Assembly: GCA_031549195.1 (NCBI GenBank)
Contig: JAVBQF010000043.1
Span: 1-23,096, forward strand
Direction of reading: 5' to 3'
Length of the DNA: 23,096 nt
Source of the DNA: JAVBQF01 sp031549195
GTDB lineage: Bacteria; Bacillota_I; Bacilli_A; RF39; UBA660
The notes beneath the pieces are model-generated. The model was not told the DNA's origin and ran no database searches. It was given only the letters and a program-made list of their open reading frames with translations. Shown here in pieces: positions 16,147 through 23,096 of the stretch. Position 1 is the stretch's first letter; every line of letters begins with the position of its first letter. A program made the translations under genes and the position numbers.

Positions 16147-16545
16147 TTGGCTTATTTAAAATATAAAGAACTAACGCAATATTTTAACTTTTTTGAAGAG
16201 ATAACAGAAGAATTACCTAATTATGTCACAGATTATTTAATAAAAGGTGAAACAATAATAGGTTCCTACAAAACATATAGAGATAAGGGTGTATTTACAA
16301 CTCATAGAATAATTCTATTTGATCAAAAAGGTTTGTTTGGAAAAACAAAACAAATTACAACAATACCTTATTTGTCTTTGTCATCATTATCAATAAGTTT
16401 TAATACTAATTCAGCTATCATTCTCTTATATTTAGATAGTGGTTACCCTGTAAAATTAAAATTTGTAAAAATAAGTAGTGATGCTAAAACCAAATTGCGA
16501 CAAATTTATCAAAAAATATCAATTGCATTAATAAATAAAAAATAA
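16147..16545 (+). CDS. Bacterial PH-domain protein
   Basis: 132 aa. TTG at 16147 is preferred because GAGGTG (16135-16140) sits six bases before it; the GTG at 16138 would overlap that ribosome site. Residues 30-125 follow the bacterial pleckstrin-homology pattern: a strand around G-E-T-I-I-G-S-Y-K-T-Y-R-D-K-G-V-F, then T-T-H-R-I-I-L-F-D, I-P-Y-L-S-L-S-S-L-S-I and a C-terminal helix. It has no signal peptide or membrane helix, so it is cytoplasmic. Function of these single-domain proteins is mostly unknown. It lies between the exported-protein operon and the recombinase operon of the second segment and has a terminator behind it. Confidence 0.72.
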   Translation: MAYLKYKELTQYFNFFEEITEELPNYVTDYLIKGETIIGSYKTYRDKGVFTTHRIILFDQKGLFGKTKQITTIPYLSLSSLSISFNTNSAIILLYLDSGYPVKLKFVKISSDAKTKLRQIYQKISIALINKK

Positions 16546-16550
16546 TGTCT

Positions 16551-16577
16551 AAGGAACACGGAAGTGTTCTTTTTTTT
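16551..16577 (+). terminator. Terminator between PH-domain gene and recombinase operon 2
   Basis: The stem AAGGAACAC / GTGTTCTTT with loop ggaa leads into a run of nine T. The small-protein gene starts 35 bp downstream, the same arrangement as at 9894-9962. Confidence 0.8.
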
Positions 16578-16611
16578 ATGTATCTTAAATAGCTTTTATA
16601 GAGGTAAGAAT

Positions 16612-16827
16612 ATGAAAACTGTAGAAAATAAGAAAAACAAGATATTAAGTTTAGAAATGCAAATAACGATTAATAGGTACATGTATGAAAGCAGTATTAT
16701 TGATGATAAGATTTATAATTATGTTTCAAATAGACTAGAAAAATCTCTTTTAACTATTAAAAGATCTTTATCTGATGATATTGGCATGGATTCCATTATA
16801 ATAGATGCTGCCAAAGTTCTGAATTAA
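16612..16827 (+). CDS. 71-aa small protein preceding serine recombinase 2 (SHOCT-like)
   Basis: The ATG at 16612 follows GAGGTAAG; the open frame back to 16564 runs through the terminator and is not used. The helical core M-Q-I-T-I-N-R-Y-M-Y-E-S-S-I-I-D-D-K-I-Y-N-Y-V matches the 45-aa protein at 9962. This copy has an extra C-terminal tail of about 25 residues. It ends one base before the recombinase ATG, so translation is coupled. The same neighbour relation in both segments indicates that the pair moves and works as one module. A role as recombination partner is inferred. Confidence 0.75.
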   Translation: MKTVENKKNKILSLEMQITINRYMYESSIIDDKIYNYVSNRLEKSLLTIKRSLSDDIGMDSIIIDAAKVLN

Positions 16828-16828
16828 T

Positions 16829-18403
16829 ATGGATTTATATACTTTAAGAAATATGATAACTAGTGGTATTAATATACTTGATATACCACTTAAAGTCACA
16901 TTTTATGCTAGGGTATCAACTGATAAAGACTCCCAATTAAATTCTTTAACAAACCAAATAGAATACTTTGGAGAATTTATTAAGAAAAATAATAAATGGG
17001 AGTATATTGATGGTTATATTGATGAGGGTATAAGTGGGACAAGAGTAAGTAAGAGAGATTCTTTTTTGAAAATGATAGAAGATGCTAAAGAGAGTAAATT
17101 TGATTTAATACTTACAAAAGAAATATCAAGGTTTTCAAGAAATACACTTGACAGTATAAAATACACTCAAGAACTCCTTTTTTCTAATGTTGGAGTATGG
17201 TTTTTGAATGATAATATAAATACTTTTATGCCAGATAGTGAATTAAGACTCACAATAATGTCAAGCATTGCACAGGATGAAGTAAGGAAGCTATCCGACC
17301 GCATATCCTTTGGTATGAAGCGTTCAATTGCAAAAGGCAATGTATTAGGCAATTCAAAGGTTTACGGTTTTAAAAAAGATAAAGGTAAGCTTATTCTTGA
17401 TATGTATGAAGTAAATATGGTAAAATTAATATACAAAGAATATGCTAATACAAGTATTTCTTTAAATGGTTTATCTAAACTATTAGAAAGAAGAGGATAT
17501 CTAAGTTCTAATAATAAAAGAATAGATCCAACTGTCATAAAAAGACTTATTGAGAATCCTAAATATAAAGGCTATTACTGTGGTAATAAAACTAGAGTAA
17601 TAGATTATCGAAGTAAGAAGAAGAAACATCTAGATAAAAAAGAGTGGATTATATATAAAGATGAACTAATACCACAATTAGTATCAGAACAGTTGTGGAA
17701 CAAAGCAAATGATAAACTTATGAAAATTAGGAGTAGTTATGCAAATAGAATAAAAGATAAATGCATCTTTGAAAATAGATATACTTATAGTGGAAAAATC
17801 TTTTGTAGTGAGCATAATTATACTTATCATAGAAATGGAAGTGGTAAAAGAACAAATAATCCTGTATGGGAATGTAGTGAATACAGGAGAAATGGTATAA
17901 GTGGATGTACCAATATAAGACTAAATGAAAGAAATTTAGATTTATTTTTCAAAAACCTAATAGACAAAATCTTTTGTCATAACATGTCGATAATTGATGG
18001 TTTAATAGGGGAATACGTCGAAAGTAATAAATGCTATACTTATAAAGTAGGAAGCACTAATATTGATAATGAAATAAAAGTCATAAAAGAAAAGAAAGAT
18101 AAAATATTAGATTTAATGTTAAATAGTTCAATAAGTAAAGAGGAACTTATAAGAAAAGATGATGAGCTAAATAAAAAAATAACAGCTCTTACTGAAAAAA
18201 AGTCTCATACTGATAGAGATTATAAATCTTATAAGAGTACAGTAGAAACAAAATTATATGATTTTGAACTATATAAAAAGATTATATCAACTATATTAGA
18301 TAAGATAGTTGTTTCTAGTGATAACATTACTTTTATATTTAAAACAAAAGAAAAGTTCATTATTAATCATAATGCTTTTAAAGAATACTTATTGAGGAGC
18401 TAA
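16829..18403 (+). CDS. Large serine recombinase of the second segment
   Basis: 524 aa. The ATG at 16829 lacks its own clear ribosome site and depends on coupling to the small gene ending at 16827. The resolvase domain (about 22-165) has Y-A-R-V-S30-T-D and I-S-R-F-S-R-N. The recombinase domain (about 175-290) has N-P-K-Y-K-G-Y-Y-C-G. The zinc ribbon (about 315-365) shows the same C-x2-H variant (F-C-S-E-H) with W-E-C and G-C later; then a coiled coil. It is paralogous to the 10112 enzyme, with long identical stretches in the catalytic domain but divergent DNA-contact regions, as expected for enzymes with different att sites. The best candidate target is the second PBP break at about 12700. 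It is followed after four bases by a membrane-anchored protein gene. Confidence 0.93.
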   Translation: MDLYTLRNMITSGINILDIPLKVTFYARVSTDKDSQLNSLTNQIEYFGEFIKKNNKWEYIDGYIDEGISGTRVSKRDSFLKMIEDAKESKFDLILTKEISRFSRNTLDSIKYTQELLFSNVGVWFLNDNINTFMPDSELRLTIMSSIAQDEVRKLSDRISFGMKRSIAKGNVLGNSKVYGFKKDKGKLILDMYEVNMVKLIYKEYANTSISLNGLSKLLERRGYLSSNNKRIDPTVIKRLIENPKYKGYYCGNKTRVIDYRSKKKKHLDKKEWIIYKDELIPQLVSEQLWNKANDKLMKIRSSYANRIKDKCIFENRYTYSGKIFCSEHNYTYHRNGSGKRTNNPVWECSEYRRNGISGCTNIRLNERNLDLFFKNLIDKIFCHNMSIIDGLIGEYVESNKCYTYKVGSTNIDNEIKVIKEKKDKILDLMLNSSISKEELIRKDDELNKKITALTEKKSHTDRDYKSYKSTVETKLYDFELYKKIISTILDKIVVSSDNITFIFKTKEKFIINHNAFKEYLLRS

Positions 18404-18407
18404 TATT

Positions 18408-19154
18408 ATGAAAAAGATGCTTTTGTTTTTAGTAGTATTAATAGTAATTAGTTGTAAAAGTGTATATGCTAGAAAAATAGAGCCAGTACTTACAATTGAA
18501 AAGAAAAGTATTAATATAGGACTAATTACAGAAGTGTATTTATCTTTTAGTGAAAGCTCAATAATTAGCTATTTGGACTTTTCATATAATATTGATAATT
18601 GTATGAAACTAGAAGCTGTTTCCTATGATAAAGGATTAAATGCATTAGCTAAAAATAATAGTAGAATTGTGATGTATTCAATAAATGGTATAGATAGTAG
18701 TAAAAAGCTAGTAACATTAAATGTTATTGGTAATAAAAGTGGAATAAGTAATATTAAAATAGAGAATTTAAGAGCCATAATAGATGGGAAACTTATTACC
18801 ATAGATAACATTAATATTACTGTTGAAGTATTAGATAAAAAAGAAGGAAAACAAGAGCTTGTTGTAGAAGCAAATAGATTAGTTGAGCTTGCTGAAAAAG
18901 AAGAAACTTTAGATAATGTTGAGATAGCGGTATCAAAGGTTGAAAATTTAGAGCAAGGTGCAATAAAATTAGAGCTTTCATCACGTCTTGATAAGATAAA
19001 AAAAGATTTAAAATTTATTAGCAATAATGTTGGAGAAGTATGTTCTGGTAGTGAATATAAAAAGGACTGGTTAAATATTAGTATAATTTTACTCATTGTC
19101 TTAATAAGTGAGACGATATATATACTAATTAACAAAAATAAGGTTCAGCAATAG
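18408..19154 (+). CDS. Exported cohesin-like protein with C-terminal membrane anchor
   Basis: 248 aa, ATG behind AGGAG, four bases after the recombinase stop, so probably co-transcribed with it. Signal peptide 1-22 (M-K-K-M, hydrophobic core, V-Y-A). Residues about 25-145 form a beta-rich domain with cohesin-like features: L-T-I-E-K-K-S-I-N-I-G at the start, L-D-F-S-Y-N-I-D, a V-T-L-N-V-I-G-N-K-S-G-I-S-N-I-K-I strand and I-T-V-E-V-L at the end. A charged helical stretch (about 150-208) follows, then one membrane helix (about 222-242) with a short basic tail (N-K-N-K). It would stand on the outer membrane face. The family call is moderate. Coupling of a surface protein to an integrase is unusual. 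The gap to the capsule promoter holds nothing else. Confidence 0.68.
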   Translation: MKKMLLFLVVLIVISCKSVYARKIEPVLTIEKKSINIGLITEVYLSFSESSIISYLDFSYNIDNCMKLEAVSYDKGLNALAKNNSRIVMYSINGIDSSKKLVTLNVIGNKSGISNIKIENLRAIIDGKLITIDNINITVEVLDKKEGKQELVVEANRLVELAEKEETLDNVEIAVSKVENLEQGAIKLELSSRLDKIKKDLKFISNNVGEVCSGSEYKKDWLNISIILLIVLISETIYILINKNKVQQ

Positions 19155-19191
19155 AAAATATATAATTCTTTTAAAGAAAATCATATTTTAC

Positions 19192-19220
19192 TTGAACTTT
19201 TCGACAAAATATTGTATAAT
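19192..19220 (+). promoter_or_regulatory. Promoter of the capsule operon
   Basis: TTGAAC (19192-19197), a 17-bp spacer and a perfect TATAAT (19215-19220), which is preceded by TTG, lie 30 bp before the first capsule gene. The operon thus has its own start and need not rely on the recombinase transcript. Confidence 0.75.
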
Positions 19221-19249
19221 AGGACCAATTGAAAAGGGGAAGAGCAATT

Positions 19250-19933
19250 ATGGAAGAAATTAATTTGAAAGAGATATATCAATATTTTGTTAAAAATGTA
19301 GGTAATATAGCAATTATTACTTTATTATTTTGCATAATTGGTGTTATTTATACTGGTTATATTCAAACGCCTAGGTATAGTAGTAGTACAACCCTACTTC
19401 TTACAAAAACAGCAGATAGTAGTGAAACAATTACACAAGGTGATTTAGCACTTTATCAAAAGCTTATTACTACATATAGAGAAATAATTAAAAGTAATAA
19501 AGTATTAAAACAAGTTATTAAAGAATTGGAATTAGATTATACAGTTGATGAGTTATCAAACAATATTTCAGTATCATCTGTAAAAGATACTGAAATAATT
19601 GAAATAGCAGTATCTAATGTAGATAAGAGGTTAGCTTGTGATATAGCTAATAAAATAGCAGCTATCTTTAGTAAAGAAGTAGTATCACTTTATAAAATTC
19701 AAAATATTGGAATCATTGATGCTGCTGAAGTATCAAACTCACCATATAATGTGAGTATCATAAAACAAGTATTACTTGCAACAGTTGCTGGTTTCTTAAT
19801 ATCGTTAGTAGTATTATTTATAAGATATTATTTTGACACAACCGTAAAATCTGTTGAGCAGATTGAAAACGTGCTTGGCATACCAGTTATTGGGATGGTT
19901 CCAAAAAGAAATAAGGGTGGTAAGAGGAAATGA
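19250..19933 (+). CDS. cpsC: Capsule chain-length/kinase adaptor protein (Wzz/CpsC type)
   Basis: 227 aa. The ATG at 19250 is chosen over the TTG at 19229 because AAAGGGGAAGAG lies between them. The Wzz fold is clear: a cytoplasmic start (I-N-L-K-E-I-Y-Q-Y), a first membrane helix (about 18-38), P-R-Y-S-S-S-T-T-L-L-L-T after it, an external helical/beta domain, a second helix (about 177-198) and the tail F-D-T-T-V-K-S-V-E-Q-I-E with L-G-I-P-V-I-G-M-V-P. In Gram-positives this protein activates the separate tyrosine kinase and sets polymer length. The gene overlaps the kinase gene by four bases (ATGA). Confidence 0.9.
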   Translation: MEEINLKEIYQYFVKNVGNIAIITLLFCIIGVIYTGYIQTPRYSSSTTLLLTKTADSSETITQGDLALYQKLITTYREIIKSNKVLKQVIKELELDYTVDELSNNISVSSVKDTEIIEIAVSNVDKRLACDIANKIAAIFSKEVVSLYKIQNIGIIDAAEVSNSPYNVSIIKQVLLATVAGFLISLVVLFIRYYFDTTVKSVEQIENVLGIPVIGMVPKRNKGGKRK

Positions 19934-20598
19934 AGAACGAATTAGTAGTATATAACAACCCGAAATCTCGTATGAGTGAAGCCATAAAAACAATTAGAAC
20001 AAACCTACAGTTTTCTGCAATTGATAAAAAACTTCAAACTATACTAGTTACAAGTTCAATAGCAGGTGAAGGTAAAAGTTTTATTACAGCTAATCTTGCA
20101 TGTGCATTTGCAGCAGTAGATCAGAAAGTATTGCTAATTGACTGTGATTTAAGAAGAGGAAGACAACATCAAATTTTTAATAAAGAAAATGCTAGAGGCT
20201 TATCAAATTTACTATTAGATGATATTAATCAATTCGAAAGATATATAGAAAAAACCCATATTCCTAATGTATCACTTATTACTTTAGGAATAGTACCGCC
20301 AAATCCTAGTGAATTATTAGGATCGGATAAGAATAAAGAATTAGTAGCTAAATTAAGAGAAAGATATGATATCATTCTATTTGACTGTCCACCAGTTAAT
20401 GGACTAGCTGATACAGTAACAATGACAAAACTTGCTGATGCAGTAGTACTTGTGTGTTCAGTAAATAAAACGCCAGTTGATCTATTAGAAAAAGCAAAAA
20501 AGACATTAGACCAAGTAAATGCAAATTTGGCTGGAGTAGTTGCAAATAGAATAGAAGATGGCAACAGCAGTCAATATTATGACGCTTACTATAATTAA
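19930..20598 (+). CDS. cpsD: Bacterial tyrosine kinase of the capsule system (CpsD/YwqD type)
   Basis: 222 aa. Walker A is S-S-I-A-G-E-G-K49-S, Walker A' is L-L-I-D71-C-D73-L-R-R-G and Walker B is I-I-L-F-D-C-P-P. E-A-I-K-T-I-R-T-N-L at 17-26 is the usual oligomer helix of BY-kinases. The C-terminus carries a short Tyr cluster (Y-Y-D-A-Y-Y-N), the autophosphorylation tail. With CpsC it forms the two-part Gram-positive kinase that controls polymer assembly at the membrane. The stop and the start of the phosphatase gene share a base (TAATG). Confidence 0.92.
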   Translation: MKNELVVYNNPKSRMSEAIKTIRTNLQFSAIDKKLQTILVTSSIAGEGKSFITANLACAFAAVDQKVLLIDCDLRRGRQHQIFNKENARGLSNLLLDDINQFERYIEKTHIPNVSLITLGIVPPNPSELLGSDKNKELVAKLRERYDIILFDCPPVNGLADTVTMTKLADAVVLVCSVNKTPVDLLEKAKKTLDQVNANLAGVVANRIEDGNSSQYYDAYYN

Positions 20599-21395
20599 TG
20601 AAAGATATACACAACCATTTGCTTTATGGAATAGATGATGGCGCTAAAACAATAGATGATAGTATTGCAATAGCAAGAGAATTAGTAAAAAATGGTGTTA
20701 CAGATGCAATACTAACACCGCACTATATAACAGGGAGTAGTTATTCTTACAACAATAAAGAAAAACAAGAAAGATTAAATAACTTAAAGGTAAAGTTAGA
20801 GGAAGAAAAGATACCTCTTAACCTTTATCTAGGCAATGAAGTCTTTATTGACTTAGGTTTAGTAGATAAGATGAAAGATGGGAGTATCAGAACACTTAAT
20901 AATAGTAGATATCTATTAGTAGAGTTTTCACTAACTAATAAACTTAGAATTGATAGAGAAATACTATTTGAATTAAGAGCATTGGGATGTGTTCCAATAC
21001 TAGCTCATCCAGAACGTTATAAACAATACTTTAAGGACTTTGAATTTTTTAATGAACTTATAAGAATGGGTATATTATTACAAGGTAATTTAAAGAGTCT
21101 TGTTGGACATTATGGAAAAGATGCTAAAGAGATGTTAGAGGAATTACTAAAAAGAAATATGATACATTTTATGGCTACTGATATTCATAGAGTTCAAGAT
21201 ATGTCTTATGTTGGTACAACAATTGAGATGTTATCAAAAATAGTTGGAAAAGAAATGACTAAAGAGTTAACAGATACTAATATTGGATTAGTGATTGAAG
21301 ATTTAAAGATAGTGCCATACGAAATAAAAGAACCAAGAAGAGAAAATTTAATAAGTAGAATGAGAGCAAATTTTAAAATAGGGGGTGATAGTTAA
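20598..21395 (+). CDS. cpsB: PHP-type protein-tyrosine phosphatase of the capsule system (CpsB/YwqE type)
   Basis: 265 aa. The metal-binding PHP pattern is complete: D-I-H5-N-H7-L ... G-I-D-D-G-A, L-T-P-H-Y, L-G-N-E-V-F, L-A-H-P-E-R-Y and A-T-D-I-H-R. This Mn-dependent family removes phosphate from the CpsD tyrosine tail and so balances the kinase. The size is slightly above the usual 240-255. The start overlaps the kinase stop by one base and the gene itself overlaps the next start by one base, so all are translated from one message. Confidence 0.92.
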   Translation: MKDIHNHLLYGIDDGAKTIDDSIAIARELVKNGVTDAILTPHYITGSSYSYNNKEKQERLNNLKVKLEEEKIPLNLYLGNEVFIDLGLVDKMKDGSIRTLNNSRYLLVEFSLTNKLRIDREILFELRALGCVPILAHPERYKQYFKDFEFFNELIRMGILLQGNLKSLVGHYGKDAKEMLEELLKRNMIHFMATDIHRVQDMSYVGTTIEMLSKIVGKEMTKELTDTNIGLVIEDLKIVPYEIKEPRRENLISRMRANFKIGGDS

Positions 21396-22078
21396 TGAAT
21401 GAATGGATATTAGATGGAAATAATGTGAAAGCATCAAGTACATTCAAAGTAATTAGAAGAAGATTATATATGTTATTTAAAAGAGTATTTGATATAGCAG
21501 TATCATTATTCTTCGTTATATTATTGAGCCCAATATTTGTAATACTGACTATACTAATAAGAAGAGATGGTGGAAAAGCATTTTTTGTTCAACCAAGATC
21601 AGGAAAGAATGGACAAGTGTTTAATCTTTATAAATTTAGAAGTATGGTACCAAATAATGATGTGAATGATAAAAAGACTGAAGATAAAATTACAAAGATT
21701 GGACGCTTCATCCGAAAAACAAGTTTAGATGAATTACCTCAAATATTTAATGTGTTAAAAGGTGAGATGTCTTTTATAGGACCACGTCCTTGGATTGTTG
21801 AGTATGCAAAATATTTTACAGAAGAACAGAAAAGAAGATTAAATGTACTTCCAGGGATTACTGGACTAGCTCAAGCATCAGGTAGAAATGATCTAACTAT
21901 ACTTGACAGAATTAATTATGATTTAACTTATGTTAATAATATTTCATTATATATGGATTTAAAAGTAATATATAAAACAGTAAAATCGGTATTTAGCAAG
22001 AGTGAGGCCTATTCTAATAATAAGGCTGCTATTCACAGTGAGATTGATATATTAAAAGCTCAACATAAAAAGAAATAA
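21395..22078 (+). CDS. Initiating undecaprenyl-phosphate sugar-1-phosphate transferase
   Basis: 227 aa, with a GGGGGTGA ribosome site inside the preceding gene. One membrane-embedded helix (about 33-54) is preceded by K-R-V-F-D-I-A. The conserved catalytic block follows: F-N-L-Y-K-F-R-S-M, T-S-L-D-E-L-P-Q-I-F-N-V-L-K-G-E-M-S-F-I-G-P-R-P, then L-P-G-I-T-G-L-A-Q. This is the small PglC-like core of the polyprenyl-phosphate phosphosugar transferase family, without the long multi-helix N-terminus of WcaJ. It starts the repeat unit by putting a sugar-phosphate on the lipid carrier. The sugar is not predictable; the N-terminal 28 residues before the helix are unusual. Confidence 0.9.
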   Translation: MNEWILDGNNVKASSTFKVIRRRLYMLFKRVFDIAVSLFFVILLSPIFVILTILIRRDGGKAFFVQPRSGKNGQVFNLYKFRSMVPNNDVNDKKTEDKITKIGRFIRKTSLDELPQIFNVLKGEMSFIGPRPWIVEYAKYFTEEQKRRLNVLPGITGLAQASGRNDLTILDRINYDLTYVNNISLYMDLKVIYKTVKSVFSKSEAYSNNKAAIHSEIDILKAQHKKK

Positions 22079-22101
22079 GAAGTAATTGGTGGGGTATTAG
22101 T

Positions 22102-23096
22102 ATGAAAAAGGTCTTGTTTGTAGCGACAGTTGACTCGCATATTTTAGCATTTCATCTGCCGTATTTAGAATATTTTAAAAATGAAGGGTATGAAGTTCAC
22201 GTTGCAACAAACGGTGATGAGGATATACCTTTTTGTGATAAAAAAATAAAAATATCACTTGAAAGAAGTCCTTTCAAAATAAATAATTTAAGAGCTATAA
22301 GTAACTTAAAGAAAGTAATTGAAGAAGAAAAATATGATTTGATACATTGTCATACACCAATGGGTGCCGCTGTTACTAGACTTGCAGCAAAAAATGCAAG
22401 GAAGAAATATGGCACAAAAGTTATTTATACTGCACATGGATTTCATTTTTACAAAGGAGCTCCTTTTAAGTTTTGGGCAATTTTTTATCCAGTAGAAAGA
22501 TGGTTGTCTAGATATACAGATACTTTAATAACAATCAATGAAGAAGATTATAAATTAGCCAAGAATAAATTTACAAAAACAAATGTTGAGTTAGTGCATG
22601 GTATTGGTTTAACAAAAGAAAAATTTGATTTTAATATGACGGATAAAGAAAAATTAGAATTAAGAGCTTCATTAGGATTTAAAAAAGAAGACTTTTTAAT
22701 GATTTATCCAGCAGAATTAAGCGATAGAAAAAATCAAATTTGGTTAATTAATACTTTAAGTGACTTATTTAAAAAAGAAAAAAATATACAGCTTCTTTTA
22801 CCTGGCAAGGATAGTTTAAGTGGCAAATGCCAAGAATTAGTAAAAAAATTAAATTTAGAAAAACAAATTCATTTCCTTGGGTTTAGAAGAGATATTCCAA
22901 AACTATTAAAAATAAGCAATGTGTCTATTTCTTCGAGTAGACAAGAAGGACTTGCAGTTAATATTATGGAAGCACTATATGAGAAACTTCCAATAGTCGC
23001 AACTGATTGCAGAGGTAACACTGATTTAATTAAAGAGGGCAAAAATGGATATATCATAAAACAAGGTGATAGTAGCGGATTTTGTAAAAAAATAGA
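22102..23096 (+). CDS. GT-B glycosyltransferase (family 4-like), 3' end outside window
   Basis: The ATG at 22102 follows GGTGGGG and the frame stays open for 331 codons to the edge. The N-terminal Rossmann half starts M-K-K-V-L-F-V-A-T-V-D-S-H and contains I-H-C-H-T-P-M-G and Y-T-A-H-G-F-H-F-Y-K-G. The donor half has A-E-L-S-D-R-K-N-Q, L-L-L-P-G-K-D, F-L-G-F-R-R-D-I and the acid motif S-S-R-Q-E-G-L-A-V-N-I-M-E-A-L (E-x7-E). The Y-T-A-H-G-F-H-F-x-K-G start is common in the enzymes that follow the initiating transferase, so this probably adds the second sugar. About 30-50 residues should be missing. Confidence 0.9.
   Translation, partial: MKKVLFVATVDSHILAFHLPYLEYFKNEGYEVHVATNGDEDIPFCDKKIKISLERSPFKINNLRAISNLKKVIEEEKYDLIHCHTPMGAAVTRLAAKNARKKYGTKVIYTAHGFHFYKGAPFKFWAIFYPVERWLSRYTDTLITINEEDYKLAKNKFTKTNVELVHGIGLTKEKFDFNMTDKEKLELRASLGFKKEDFLMIYPAELSDRKNQIWLINTLSDLFKKEKNIQLLLPGKDSLSGKCQELVKKLNLEKQIHFLGFRRDIPKLLKISNVSISSSRQEGLAVNIMEALYEKLPIVATDCRGNTDLIKEGKNGYIIKQGDSSGFCKKI

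Larger units (their letters stand above)
12701..23096. mobile_element. Putative island 2 in the PBP gene, right end outside or unresolved
   Basis: The second PBP break is followed by genes of the same kind as island 1: exported surface proteins, then a terminator, a SHOCT-like small protein and a large serine recombinase. No PBP C-terminal piece or matching arm is visible before the right edge. Either the element is larger than the window, with the capsule operon inside it, or its right end was lost through a deletion near 18404-19190. The end coordinate here is only the window edge. Confidence 0.42.

Noticed and set aside
18623..19135. 170-codon open frame on the minus strand opposite the cohesin-like gene
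   Set aside because: It is antisense to a gene with signal peptide, good ribosome site and membrane anchor; its own sequence is Ser/Leu-rich low complexity without a ribosome site.
1..23096. CRISPR array, tRNA or rRNA genes
   Set aside because: No regular short repeat-spacer pattern and no cloverleaf or rRNA-like stretch was noticed; the repeats present are coding repeats in surface proteins.
1..23096. Recoded TGA (Mycoplasma-type code), suggested by the low GC
   Set aside because: TGA ends real genes such as 2170-4434 and 19250-19933, and Trp is encoded by TGG throughout.

Overview
The window is AT-rich DNA from a low-GC Gram-positive bacterium. It carries a teichoic-acid type glycerophosphotransferase, a SpoVD/FtsI-type penicillin-binding protein, a Gram-positive capsule operon start (CpsC/CpsD/CpsB order) and AGGAG-type ribosome binding sites, and TGA is used as a normal stop. 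An uncultured gut Bacilli or Erysipelotrichia-like lineage is my best guess, but no rRNA or marker gene is present to settle it.

Layout. 1-1121: 3' part of a CDP-glycerol glycerophosphotransferase gene with its terminator. 1178-2086: first third of a SpoVD-like class B PBP gene, which stops being PBP exactly in the codon of the active-site lysine (S-T-F-K). About 2058-12335: a 10.3 kb island. It holds two SipW-type exported surface proteins with LamG and Ig-like domains (754 and 1740 aa), a 45-aa small protein, a large serine recombinase and a 96-aa membrane protein. 12323-12712: the middle third of the same PBP gene, resuming in frame in the same lysine codon, carrying the SxN motif, and breaking again after T-P-I-H. 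From about 12700: a second segment with a signal peptidase I, an InlB-repeat protein, a four-repeat exported protein, a PH-domain protein, a second small protein plus large serine recombinase pair, and a cohesin-like membrane-anchored protein. 19192 to the right edge: a capsule/exopolysaccharide operon with its own promoter (chain-length adaptor, BY-kinase, PHP phosphatase, initiating phosphosugar transferase, glycosyltransferase). The last third of the PBP, with its KTG motif, is not in the window.

Main inference. Two paralogous serine-recombinase islands appear to have integrated at two different highly conserved positions of one spoVD-like gene. The first island has recognisable ends: an interrupted palindrome (10 of 11 bases match in the distal arms) whose centre falls on the AA of the catalytic Lys codon. 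Precise excision would restore the reading frame as G-S-T-F-K-I-I-T-T. Sporulation genes split by excisable serine-recombinase elements are known (sigK/skin, spsM/SPbeta, spoVFB). A doubly split spoVD carrying surface-protein cargo would be a new case. Whether the islands excise on a programme, or have simply inactivated the gene, cannot be decided from sequence alone.
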